Origin: an uncultured Eubacteriales bacterium
Lineage (GTDB): Bacteria; Bacillota; Clostridia; Oscillospirales; Oscillospiraceae
Direction of reading: 5' to 3'
DNA length: 46,587 nt
Assembly (NCBI GenBank): GCA_900547315.1
Contig: URGI01000003.1
Location: forward strand, 1 to 46,587
The translations under genes were made by a program, and so were the position numbers. Under the pieces are notes generated by a model, which was not told the origin of the DNA, made no database searches, and worked only from the letters and a program-made list of their open reading frames with translations. How positions within the stretch are numbered: the stretch's first letter is position 1; each line of letters starts with the position of its first letter. Of this stretch, positions 32,820 through 39,799 are shown one piece after another.

Positions 32820-35507
32820 TTACTTCTTGACGCTGCCGAGCTTTTTCTTCGCCAGACGGCCGATGGTGTGCGGCGCGTTCGTGACGGCGGTGAGCAGGGT
32901 GCGGTAATACGTGCTGCCGACGTTGTCCATGGTCTTTTCAAGATGGATCGCGTCGAACTTGCACTTGGTGGTGCAGACACCGCAGCCGATGCAGAGATCC
33001 TCGTCGATGACAGCGCAGCCGCAGCCGAGGCAGCGGGCGGCCTCCTTCTTTATCTGCTCTTCGGTCAGCGTGCCGCGCAGATCCTTGAAGGTCTTGAGTG
33101 CTTCGGCAGACGGAGCTTCGGGAGCCTTCTGGCGCGGAGCCGTGTCAAAGCTGCCGATGGAGACGGCGACGGTGGAGACATCGAGCGGTTTGTAGTCGCG
33201 GTTGTCGCGGCCGAGATTCTGGGTCTGGCCGGGGTGGACGTAGCGGTGGATGGAGATGGAGCCTTCCTTGCCCGCCGCGATCGCGTCGATGGCAAACTTC
33301 GGGCCGGTCACAACGTCGCCGCCGGCGAACACGTCGGGGACGCTGGTCTGATAGCTCTGCTTGTCAACGATGACGGCGCCGTTCTTCGTTGTCTCGAAAT
33401 CGGCGATGCCGCTGAGGTCTATCTTCTGGCCGATGGCGGAGATAACGGCGGTTGCGGGGATGGTCTCAAACTTGCCGGTGCCGATGGGCTTGCGGCGCCC
33501 CTTCGCGTCAGGCTCGCCGAGCTCCATAAGCTCTACCTTGAGCTGCTCTGCCTTGCCCTCGCCGATGATTTCGGCGGGCGCGGCGAGGAACATGAACTTC
33601 ACGCCCTCAGCTCTGGCCTCTTCGACTTCGTCCGCTGCCGCGGGCATCTCTTCCTCACTGCGGCGGTATACGACCGTGACGCTCTTCGCGCCGAGACGAG
33701 CCGCGCTGCGGGCAACGTCGATGGCGACATTGCCGCCGCCGATGACGGCGACGCTCTTGCCGACCTTGGGCTTCTTGCCGAGGTTGACCTCGCGCAGAAA
33801 ATCAATGCCGGTGTAGACGCCGGGCAGCTTTTCACCCTTGCAGCCGAGAGACGTGCCCTTCGATGCGCCGATGCCAAGATAGAAAGCCTTGTAGCCCTCG
33901 GCGCGCAGCGCGTCGAGAGTTACATCCTTTCCGACCTCGACGCCGGTTCTGAACTCAACGCCCAGCTCCTTGAGAATGTCGATCTCCGCATTGACAACGG
34001 CCTTATCGAGACGGAAAGAGGGGATGCCGAGAGTCAGCATGCCGCCGAGTGCCTGCTCCTTTTCAAATACGGTCACGGGATAGCCCTTGAGCGCGAGATA
34101 GAACGCGCAGCTCATGCCAGCGGGGCCTGCGCCGATGACGGCGATCTTCTCGGTGTAGGGGCGGCCGGTCAGGCTCAGCATCTTGGGAACATAGCGGTGC
34201 TCCGCGTCGAGATCCTTCTCGGCGATGAACTTCTTGATATCGTCGATAGCGACGGAGGAGTCAACAATGTTTCTCGTACATGCGGCCTCGCAGGCCTTGT
34301 TGCAGATGCGGCCGCAGACGGCGGGGAAGGGGTTCTCTTTCTTGATGAGTTCGAGCGCTTCCTGATATCTGCCCTCGGAGGCGAGCTTTATGTAGCCCTG
34401 TACGGGGATATGCGCGGGACATGTCGCCTTGCAGGGCGCGGTGCCGCTTTCCATAACGTCGCTGCGGTTGGTGCGGTAGTCAACGTTGTAGCTGCTCTTA
34501 TCCCAAGGAATGGCGCGGTCGGTGTCGTACGCGTCGGATATATGGGGGTTCGTGGTGCAGTTCTTCTGGCCAAGGCGGATGGCGTTCGTCTGGCAGTTTT
34601 CAACGCACTGGCCGCAGGCAACGCACTTCTCCTTATCGACGCGGGCAACGTAGTTGGAGCGGATGGCGTTCTTGGAGCGGAACATCTCGGCGATACGCAG
34701 AGCATAGCAGGAGCAGCCGCAGCAGTTGCAGATAGCGGAGGCCTCTTCAAAGCCGGGAGTCTGGTTAATCTCATGGACAAGACCGTTATCCTCGGCGCGG
34801 CGGAGAACCTCGTATGCCTCCTCCTTGGTGATGAGACGATGTGCGCCGGTCTTGCTGTAGTTTATGGCGTTATCGTTGAGGTACATGCACATATCCTCTT
34901 CGAGGTGACCGCAGCCCTCTCCCATCAGACGGCGGGAGCGGCGGCAGGAGCAGGGACCGACGGAGATGGCGGTCGCGTTCTCGATGAGGGTGGCGATCTC
35001 GTCATAGGACGCGGTCTTGGTGTTGTTCTCGATGGCGCTCATGACGGGCATGACACGCATCATGAACATACCGAGCTTGCCGGAGTTGAATGCAGGGGCG
35101 ACCATCTCGGGACGGCGGCGGGCGTACTCCTCAAAGCAGTAGCCGATGTCAGGGTAACGCTCGCACTGCTCTTTGTTGGTGAGTATGCCCTCGATGATGC
35201 CGGGAACCCAGATGGGGTAATAGTAGCAGTCGCAGGCGCCGACCTTGCGGGAGCGGACGATGCCCGCTATAATGAGCTTGTCTATCTGCTCCTGAACGAA
35301 TGCCTCGCTCTCGTGGCAGCGCTTTGCGATGTCCTCGACGGTACGGTTTGTCTCAAGACGCATATGCATCATGACGCGGCACATATCGTCGTCAACTATC
35401 GGGGCAAGTATGCGATATTCCGGATCCTTGTAGGTGATGCCGGTGTAGGTAAGGCTCTCAAGGCTGATCTTAGTTGCCAGCTTGAGAATATTGGGTCTGT
35501 TTGCCAT
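32820..35507 (-). CDS. multi-[4Fe-4S] FAD/NAD(P) oxidoreductase with GltD-like core
   Basis: The 895-residue protein starts at ATG 35507 (AGGTGG 4 nt before). Residues 1-180 look like a helical/winged-helix region. Cys clusters follow: 186/188/199/207 and 260/262/263/265/267, then a ferredoxin motif at Cys295/298/301/305. A GltD-type core follows: Cys359/363 and 398/402/406/410 for Fe-S, FAD site 'GAGPAG' (459-464) and NAD(P) site 'VIGGGNVAID' (588-597). A C-terminal ferredoxin-like part has Cys826/829/831 and 839/842/845/849. No glutamate synthase large subunit is adjacent, so the substrate is unknown. It is co-transcribed with hypA. Confidence 0.85.
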   Translation of the reverse strand: MANRPNILKLATKISLESLTYTGITYKDPEYRILAPIVDDDMCRVMMHMRLETNRTVEDIAKRCHESEAFVQEQIDKLIIAGIVRSRKVGACDCYYYPIWVPGIIEGILTNKEQCERYPDIGYCFEEYARRRPEMVAPAFNSGKLGMFMMRVMPVMSAIENNTKTASYDEIATLIENATAISVGPCSCRRSRRLMGEGCGHLEEDMCMYLNDNAINYSKTGAHRLITKEEAYEVLRRAEDNGLVHEINQTPGFEEASAICNCCGCSCYALRIAEMFRSKNAIRSNYVARVDKEKCVACGQCVENCQTNAIRLGQKNCTTNPHISDAYDTDRAIPWDKSSYNVDYRTNRSDVMESGTAPCKATCPAHIPVQGYIKLASEGRYQEALELIKKENPFPAVCGRICNKACEAACTRNIVDSSVAIDDIKKFIAEKDLDAEHRYVPKMLSLTGRPYTEKIAVIGAGPAGMSCAFYLALKGYPVTVFEKEQALGGMLTLGIPSFRLDKAVVNAEIDILKELGVEFRTGVEVGKDVTLDALRAEGYKAFYLGIGASKGTSLGCKGEKLPGVYTGIDFLREVNLGKKPKVGKSVAVIGGGNVAIDVARSAARLGAKSVTVVYRRSEEEMPAAADEVEEARAEGVKFMFLAAPAEIIGEGKAEQLKVELMELGEPDAKGRRKPIGTGKFETIPATAVISAIGQKIDLSGIADFETTKNGAVIVDKQSYQTSVPDVFAGGDVVTGPKFAIDAIAAGKEGSISIHRYVHPGQTQNLGRDNRDYKPLDVSTVAVSIGSFDTAPRQKAPEAPSAEALKTFKDLRGTLTEEQIKKEAARCLGCGCAVIDEDLCIGCGVCTTKCKFDAIHLEKTMDNVGSTYYRTLLTAVTNAPHTIGRLAKKKLGSVKK

Positions 35508-35539
35508 AAAACCACCTCGTACGTAATGAAGATATGAAC

Positions 35540-35568
35540 ATAATAACACATATAAGACCTGATTGCAA
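35540..35568 (-). promoter_or_regulatory. promoter for the oxidoreductase-hypA operon
   Basis: On the minus strand TTGCAA (35568-35563), a 17-bp spacer and TATTAT (35545-35540), with an extended TGT before the -10, lie 33 bp upstream of the start codon. Confidence 0.8.
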
Positions 35569-35585
35569 GGAATTTAACAGATTTG

Positions 35586-35618
35586 GCGACATTTTTGACA
35601 TAGTATGAGAAGTGTCGC
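35586..35618. promoter_or_regulatory. inverted repeat between divergent promoters
   Basis: GCGACA (35586-35591) and TGTCGC (35613-35618) form a 6-bp inverted repeat separated by 21 bp, two helical turns. It lies just upstream of the minus-strand promoter and about 36 bp upstream of the CYTH gene's -35. It could be a regulator-binding site; this rests on geometry alone. Confidence 0.35.
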
Positions 35619-35653
35619 AAGTCATTAAAAATCCTGAAGCTTTCGGCTTTGTC

Positions 35654-35682
35654 TTGATTTGTTAACAAATTTTCTGTATAAT
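35654..35682 (+). promoter_or_regulatory. sigma-A promoter for the CYTH/lipoprotein unit
   Basis: TTGATT (35654-35659), a 17-bp spacer and consensus TATAAT (35677-35682) lie 31 bp before the CYTH start. Confidence 0.8.
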
Positions 35683-35713
35683 CGGCACATACTGACGGGA
35701 CGGAGCGCAGAAG

Positions 35714-36223
35714 ATGAACAACAACGGCTTTGAAATAGAGCGCAAATATCTCATAAGATACCCGAACCTCACCATACTCGGCCGCAACGCGGAGGCGACG
35801 GACATCGTCCAGACCTATCTGCTGTGCCCCGAGCCGGGCAGTTCGGAGCGCGTGCGTAAGCGCGGCGCGGACGGGGAGTATGTCTATACGCACACGATGA
35901 AGACCCGCGTGAGCAATATGCGCCGCGTTGAGATAGAAAACGAGATAAGCGAGCGGGAGTATAACGAATATCTCCGCTTTGCAGACCCGAAGCGCAGGAC
36001 AATATATAAAACGCGCTACTGTCTGGAGTATAAAAACCAGCTTTTTGAGATCGACGTTTATCCCTTCTGGAGTGACCGCGCGGTGATGGAGATCGAGCTT
36101 GAGGACGAGTCGCAGCGCATCAGATTTCCGGAGATGATAGATATAATAAAAGAAATAACCGACGACGGCAGGTACACGAACAAGGCGCTCGCAACGGGCG
36201 CGATACCGAACGACGTCATATAA
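35714..36223 (+). CDS. CYTH domain protein
   Basis: The 169-residue protein opens with 'FEIERKYLI', the ExExK signature (Glu7, Glu9, Lys11) of the CYTH superfamily of triphosphate tunnel enzymes. Further alternating charged strands such as 'ERVRKRG', 'VEIENEISEREY' and 'FEIDVYPFWSDRAVMEIELED' supply the other tunnel residues. Bacterial members are mostly inorganic triphosphatases; class IV adenylate cyclases share the fold. Which activity applies cannot be told here. It has its own promoter and is followed 22 bp later by the lipoprotein gene. Confidence 0.87.
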   Translation: MNNNGFEIERKYLIRYPNLTILGRNAEATDIVQTYLLCPEPGSSERVRKRGADGEYVYTHTMKTRVSNMRRVEIENEISEREYNEYLRFADPKRRTIYKTRYCLEYKNQLFEIDVYPFWSDRAVMEIELEDESQRIRFPEMIDIIKEITDDGRYTNKALATGAIPNDVI

Positions 36224-36245
36224 CAAACAGACATGGAGGAACAAA

Positions 36246-37541
36246 ATGAAAAAGATAACCGCACTTCTTATTGCAGCGCTGCTGGCGCTATCGCTCTGCG
36301 GATGCGAACAGATAGAACAGCTCAAGCAGATTGAACTGCCAACCCCCAGCGTGGAGCCGAGCGAGGAGCCCTCGCCCGAAGCGTCCGAGGAGCCGGAGGC
36401 GACTCCCGAACCCACGCCCGAAGCCGCGGAGCCGTCCTCGTACGTGACCATCAGCATAGGCGAGCACAAGGAGACCTACTATGCGCCCGACGATGAAAAC
36501 CAGATGATACTCGACTTCTCTTACGAGACGCCGACCGTCCATATCTACGGCAACGACGCGGCCTCCGAGAAGATAAACGACTTCATCGCCGCTATGGATG
36601 AGGAATATTACACCGGCAGCAACTACGCCGAGGGCGGCTATGGCGTCGGCATCAACGGCATGCTCGACATGGCCTACGACAACCTCTCCTATGTGCGCGA
36701 TAACAATATCGAAGCGAACCTGACCCTCGCCAGCAACCGTACCGTGCTTGTCGCGCGCGCGGACGAGAAGCTCATCTCGCTGCTTTATAACGACTACTCC
36801 TACACCGGCGGCGTACACGGCAGCTATGGCTACACCGGCTATATATTTGACACGGAGACCGGTGAGCAGCTGACGCTGGACAAGCTTGCGCCCGATCTCG
36901 ACGCGTTCAAGACATGGCTGACCGCGGCAATGGTCGAAAAGGTCAATTCCGATGACGAACTAAAGCAAAGTCTTACGGTGGACGACGTCGAGACCGCGCT
37001 CGCGGCGCTTATCCGTGAGGGCAGCTGGTATCTCGACGGCGACGGACTGACCGTGTTTTCAAGCGTATACGAGATAGCGTCGTACGCGGCGGGCGTTATA
37101 AACTTCAAGTTCAGCTATGATGAGATAGCCCCGTATATCGACTCGAAGTGGCTCCCCGCGGCGCGCACCGGCTCCGGCGAGCTTGAAGCTCTCGCGCTCG
37201 ATGCGCTTCCGGAGGGAACCGAGATCATCGACAAGGTCACGGTGGATTCCGGCGAGACGCAGCTGTGCATCAAGGTCAGCGGCGCGGTGTACGATGTGAG
37301 CGTGTGCTCCGTCGAGTACGCGGACTTTGACAGCCGATTCTACACCACGGGCGAACACTGGTATTGCAGCTACATGAAGGACAGCGCCATCCAGCTCGAG
37401 ACCATGATACCCGACGGCATCCCGAACCTGATGGTTTCCTACACCGACGCCGACGGCGTGAACCACTCCAAGCTTGTCTCCCAGAGCGGCATGGACGGCA
37501 GCTTCCTGCTCATAGACGATAATATTGAGGTTCTCGGCTGA
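36246..37541 (+). CDS. lipoprotein with DUF3298/RsiV-like domain
   Basis: The 431-residue protein has a lipoprotein signal peptide with lipobox 'LCGC' (Cys20 lipidated). An extended Pro/Glu-rich linker (about 32-66) leads to a globular extracellular part. 'YDNLSYVRDNNIEANLTLASNRTVLVA' and 'SLLYNDYSYTGGVHGSYGYTGYIFDTETGEQLTLDKL' match the DUF4163/DUF3298 pattern shared with RsiV, the anti-sigma factor that binds lysozyme. No sigma factor gene is adjacent and there is no cytoplasmic anti-sigma domain, so a sigma-regulatory role is unlikely. GGAGG precedes the ATG. Confidence 0.82.
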   Translation: MKKITALLIAALLALSLCGCEQIEQLKQIELPTPSVEPSEEPSPEASEEPEATPEPTPEAAEPSSYVTISIGEHKETYYAPDDENQMILDFSYETPTVHIYGNDAASEKINDFIAAMDEEYYTGSNYAEGGYGVGINGMLDMAYDNLSYVRDNNIEANLTLASNRTVLVARADEKLISLLYNDYSYTGGVHGSYGYTGYIFDTETGEQLTLDKLAPDLDAFKTWLTAAMVEKVNSDDELKQSLTVDDVETALAALIREGSWYLDGDGLTVFSSVYEIASYAAGVINFKFSYDEIAPYIDSKWLPAARTGSGELEALALDALPEGTEIIDKVTVDSGETQLCIKVSGAVYDVSVCSVEYADFDSRFYTTGEHWYCSYMKDSAIQLETMIPDGIPNLMVSYTDADGVNHSKLVSQSGMDGSFLLIDDNIEVLG

Positions 37542-37568
37542 TTTAGGCACAAAATATCGAAAAAATCA

Positions 37569-37597
37569 TTGACATTCAAGCACTGACATGCTATTAT
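37569..37597 (+). promoter_or_regulatory. strong sigma-A promoter for rplU-rpmA
   Basis: A consensus TTGACA (37569-37574), 17 bp and TATTAT (37592-37597) with an extended TGC make one of the strongest promoters in the window, as expected for ribosomal protein genes. Confidence 0.88.
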
Positions 37598-37679
37598 CAT
37601 AAAGCCGCATCGAAGGGGTATTAAGAGAGGTATGCCCTCCACCCTAAGAGCGAGACCTGAAGAGAGGAAGGAAATTCAC
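37598..37679 (+). promoter_or_regulatory. rplU leader, possible L21-type leader
   Basis: The 5' untranslated region of about 75 nt has G-rich and C-rich segments that can pair (near 37615-37620 with 37640-37646) before the GGAAGG ribosome-binding site. Firmicute rplU operons often carry an autoregulatory L21 leader. I cannot confirm the fold by eye. Confidence 0.35.
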
Positions 37680-37994
37680 ATGAAGCATGCTATCATCGTT
37701 ACCGGCGGCAAGCAGTACCGCGTGGCAGAGGGCGACGTTATCTTCGTTGAGAAGCTGGATGTCGCAGCCGGCGAGTCTGTTAAGTTCGACCAGGTTCTGG
37801 CTGTTATCGACGGTGAGACCGCAAAGTTCGGCGCACCCGTTATCGAAGGAGCAAGTGTCTCCGCTAATGTCGTCAAGAGCGGCAAGGGCGCAAAGGTTCG
37901 CGTTTATAAGATGAAGCCTAAAAAAGGCTACCGCAGAACTCAGGGTCACAGACAGCCTTACACTAAGGTTCAGATCGAAACCATCAACGCATAA
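37680..37994 (+). CDS. rplU: 50S ribosomal protein L21
   Basis: The 104-residue protein matches bL21: 'HAIIVTGGKQYRVAEGDVIFVEKL' at the N-terminus and 'VYKMKPKKGYRRTQGHRQPYTKVQIE' at the C-terminus, which binds 23S rRNA. ATG 37680 follows GGAAGG; an in-frame upstream ATG at 37632 would add 16 residues of leader sequence and is rejected. It is followed by rpmA after 39 bp. The prp protease gene that commonly lies between the two in Firmicutes is absent. Confidence 0.97.
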   Translation: MKHAIIVTGGKQYRVAEGDVIFVEKLDVAAGESVKFDQVLAVIDGETAKFGAPVIEGASVSANVVKSGKGAKVRVYKMKPKKGYRRTQGHRQPYTKVQIETINA

Positions 37995-38033
37995 GTTTCC
38001 CCGCTACTAATGACTAATGGAGGTGTAACCTAA

Positions 38034-38297
38034 ATGGCACATAAAAAAGGTATGGGTTCTACCAAGAACGGCCGCGACAGTGAGTCTAAGCGTCTTGGCG
38101 CCAAGAGAGCCGACGGTCAGTTTGTTCTCGCCGGCAATATCCTTGTCAGACAGCGCGGAACCAAGATCCATCCCGGCACCAATGTCGGTAAGGGTAAGGA
38201 CGACACTCTGTTCGCTCTTGTAGACGGCACCGTGAAGTTCGAGCGCCTGGGCAAGGACCGCAAAAAGGTCTCTGTTTACGAAGAACTCGCTCAGTAA
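38034..38297 (+). CDS. rpmA: 50S ribosomal protein L27
   Basis: The 87-residue bL27 begins directly with 'MAHKKGMGSTKNGRDS', near the peptidyl-transferase centre in the ribosome. Many Firmicutes make L27 with a short N-terminal extension removed by Prp. Here no such extension exists: GGAGGTG lies just before the ATG and the upstream frame is not coding. This agrees with the missing prp gene. A terminator follows. Confidence 0.97.
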   Translation: MAHKKGMGSTKNGRDSESKRLGAKRADGQFVLAGNILVRQRGTKIHPGTNVGKGKDDTLFALVDGTVKFERLGKDRKKVSVYEELAQ

Positions 38298-38307
38298 ATT
38301 TTGACTT

Positions 38308-38339
38308 AAAAAAGCCGGACGTTCCCGTCCGGCTTTTTT
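38308..38339 (+). terminator. terminator after rpmA
   Basis: An 8-bp GC-rich stem (38314-38321 with 38326-38333) with a TTCC loop is flanked by six A and six T. It ends the rplU-rpmA unit 55 bp before obgE. Confidence 0.93.
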
Positions 38340-38393
38340 CGTTAAGGCGTCGCTATCGCCTTATATTTGATCAGAACGCTAAAAGGAGGCAAT

Positions 38394-39677
38394 ATGGGAA
38401 CTTCTTTTGTAGATAAAGCGCGCATCAGCGTCCACGCCGGCAAGGGCGGGGACGGGGCGGTCGCGTTCCACCGCGAGAAGTACGTCGCGGCGGGCGGCCC
38501 CGACGGTGGCGACGGCGGCCGCGGCGGCAGCGTCATATTCGTCGCGGACGACAATATGTCCACGCTGATGGACTTCCGCTATAAGCGCAAATACGTCGCC
38601 GGCAACGGCGCAAACGGTCAGGGCAAGCGCTGCTACGGCAAGGACGGCGAGAGCCTGTATATCAAAGTCCCGCGCGGCACGATTATCCGCGATACCGAGA
38701 CCGGCGCGATCATGCACGACATGTCCTCCGGCGAGAACTTTGTGGCTGCGAAGGGCGGCCGCGGCGGCTGGGGCAACATGCATTTTGCAACGCCGACCCG
38801 TCAGGTGCCGCGCTTTGCAAAGCCCGGCCTCCCCGGCGAGAGCCATGACATCACGCTGGAGCTGAAGCTGCTGGCGGACGTCGGGCTGGTCGGCTTCCCG
38901 AACGTCGGCAAATCGACGCTGCTTTCCGTCGTCAGCAAGGCGCACCCGAAGATCGCAAATTATCATTTCACCACCCTGTTCCCGAACCTCGGAGTTGTGT
39001 ACGTCGATGAGGGCGTCTCCTTCGTAATGGCCGACATTCCGGGCATCATTGAGGGCGCGTCCGAGGGCGCAGGGCTTGGGCATGACTTCCTGCGCCATAT
39101 CGACCGCTGCCGCCTGCTCATCCATCTGGTGGACGTGTCCGGCAGCGAGGGGCGCGACCCCGTCGAGGATTTTGACGCGATAAACGCGGAGCTGCGCGAG
39201 TACAATCCGGAGCTTGCCGAGCGCCCGCAGATAGTCGCGGCCAACAAATGTGACCTGCTGGGCGACGACAGGGAGAACATCGACCGTCTGCGCGCCAGAG
39301 CCGAGGAGCTGGGCTATGAGTTCTTCGAGATGAGCGCCGTGACCCATGAGGGCACGCGCGAGCTTATCAAGGAGTGCGCCCGCCGTCTCGCGGAGCTGCC
39401 GCCGATAGCGAGCTACGAGGCCGACTATGTCCCGCCGGAGCCTGTTATCGACACATCCGAGGAGCTTGAGATCCGCCAGTTTGACGATATGTGGATCGTC
39501 GAGGGGCCGTGGCTCCAGCGCCTTGTCGCAACGATCAACTTCGGCGATTACGAGAGCCGGATGTACTTTGACAAGGTCCTGCGCGAGGCCGGAGTGTTTG
39601 AGCGCATGGAGAAGATGGGCGTCAGGGACGGCGACACCGTCAGCATGTACGACCTGATGTTTGAATACAAAGACTGA
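38394..39677 (+). CDS. obgE: Obg family GTPase
   Basis: The 427-residue GTPase acts in 50S assembly and stress signalling. The glycine-rich Obg fold (1-158, 'GGPDGGDGGRGGSVIFV') precedes the G domain, with G1 'GFPNVGKS' (167-174), 'ADIPGIIEGASEGAGLGHDFLRH' as switch II, and 'NKCD' as G4. A C-terminal OCT domain (about 345-427) follows, as in Bacillus Obg. ATG 38394 is chosen over an in-frame upstream start at 38367 because AAAGGAGG precedes it directly. rplU-rpmA-obg is a classic order, though a terminator separates obgE here. Confidence 0.97.
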   Translation: MGTSFVDKARISVHAGKGGDGAVAFHREKYVAAGGPDGGDGGRGGSVIFVADDNMSTLMDFRYKRKYVAGNGANGQGKRCYGKDGESLYIKVPRGTIIRDTETGAIMHDMSSGENFVAAKGGRGGWGNMHFATPTRQVPRFAKPGLPGESHDITLELKLLADVGLVGFPNVGKSTLLSVVSKAHPKIANYHFTTLFPNLGVVYVDEGVSFVMADIPGIIEGASEGAGLGHDFLRHIDRCRLLIHLVDVSGSEGRDPVEDFDAINAELREYNPELAERPQIVAANKCDLLGDDRENIDRLRARAEELGYEFFEMSAVTHEGTRELIKECARRLAELPPIASYEADYVPPEPVIDTSEELEIRQFDDMWIVEGPWLQRLVATINFGDYESRMYFDKVLREAGVFERMEKMGVRDGDTVSMYDLMFEYKD

Positions 39678-39690
39678 TAATCAAATACTG

Positions 39691-39722
39691 AAAAAGACTT
39701 GGCCAAAGCCAAGTCTTTTTTT
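39691..39722 (+). terminator. terminator after obgE
   Basis: A 13-position stem (39691-39703 with 39708-39720, counting A-T pairs) with a CAAA loop ends in a run of seven T. Confidence 0.93.
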
Positions 39723-39732
39723 GCGCTTCATA

Positions 39733-39761
39733 TTGAGCGCGGAGCATATTTGTGGTATAAT
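39733..39761 (+). promoter_or_regulatory. sigma-A promoter for the uvrB operon
   Basis: TTGAGC (39733-39738), 17 bp and consensus TATAAT (39756-39761) with an extended TGG precede uvrB. I see no convincing LexA box (CGAACnnnnGTTCG type) overlapping it; only a lone CGAAC occurs at 39770-39774. Confidence 0.82.
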
Positions 39762-39799
39762 ATATTATTCGAACTAATGTTTTGATTCTGGAGACAGCT

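Noticed and set aside
32478..35537. 1019-codon open frame on the plus strand opposite the oxidoreductase gene
   Set aside because: It is a shadow of the minus-strand gene produced by strong GC bias at third codon positions. Its predicted protein is low in complexity (Ala/Asp/Val/Leu) with no motif, and the minus strand has motifs, ribosome-binding site and promoter.
37632..37679. Extended L21 start at ATG 37632
   Set aside because: L21 proteins begin at the 'MKHAIIVTGGKQYRV' position and GGAAGG serves ATG 37680.
39762..39799. LexA (SOS) box in front of uvrB
   Set aside because: Only a single CGAAC half-site is seen at 39770-39774, with no matching GTTCG at the required spacing.
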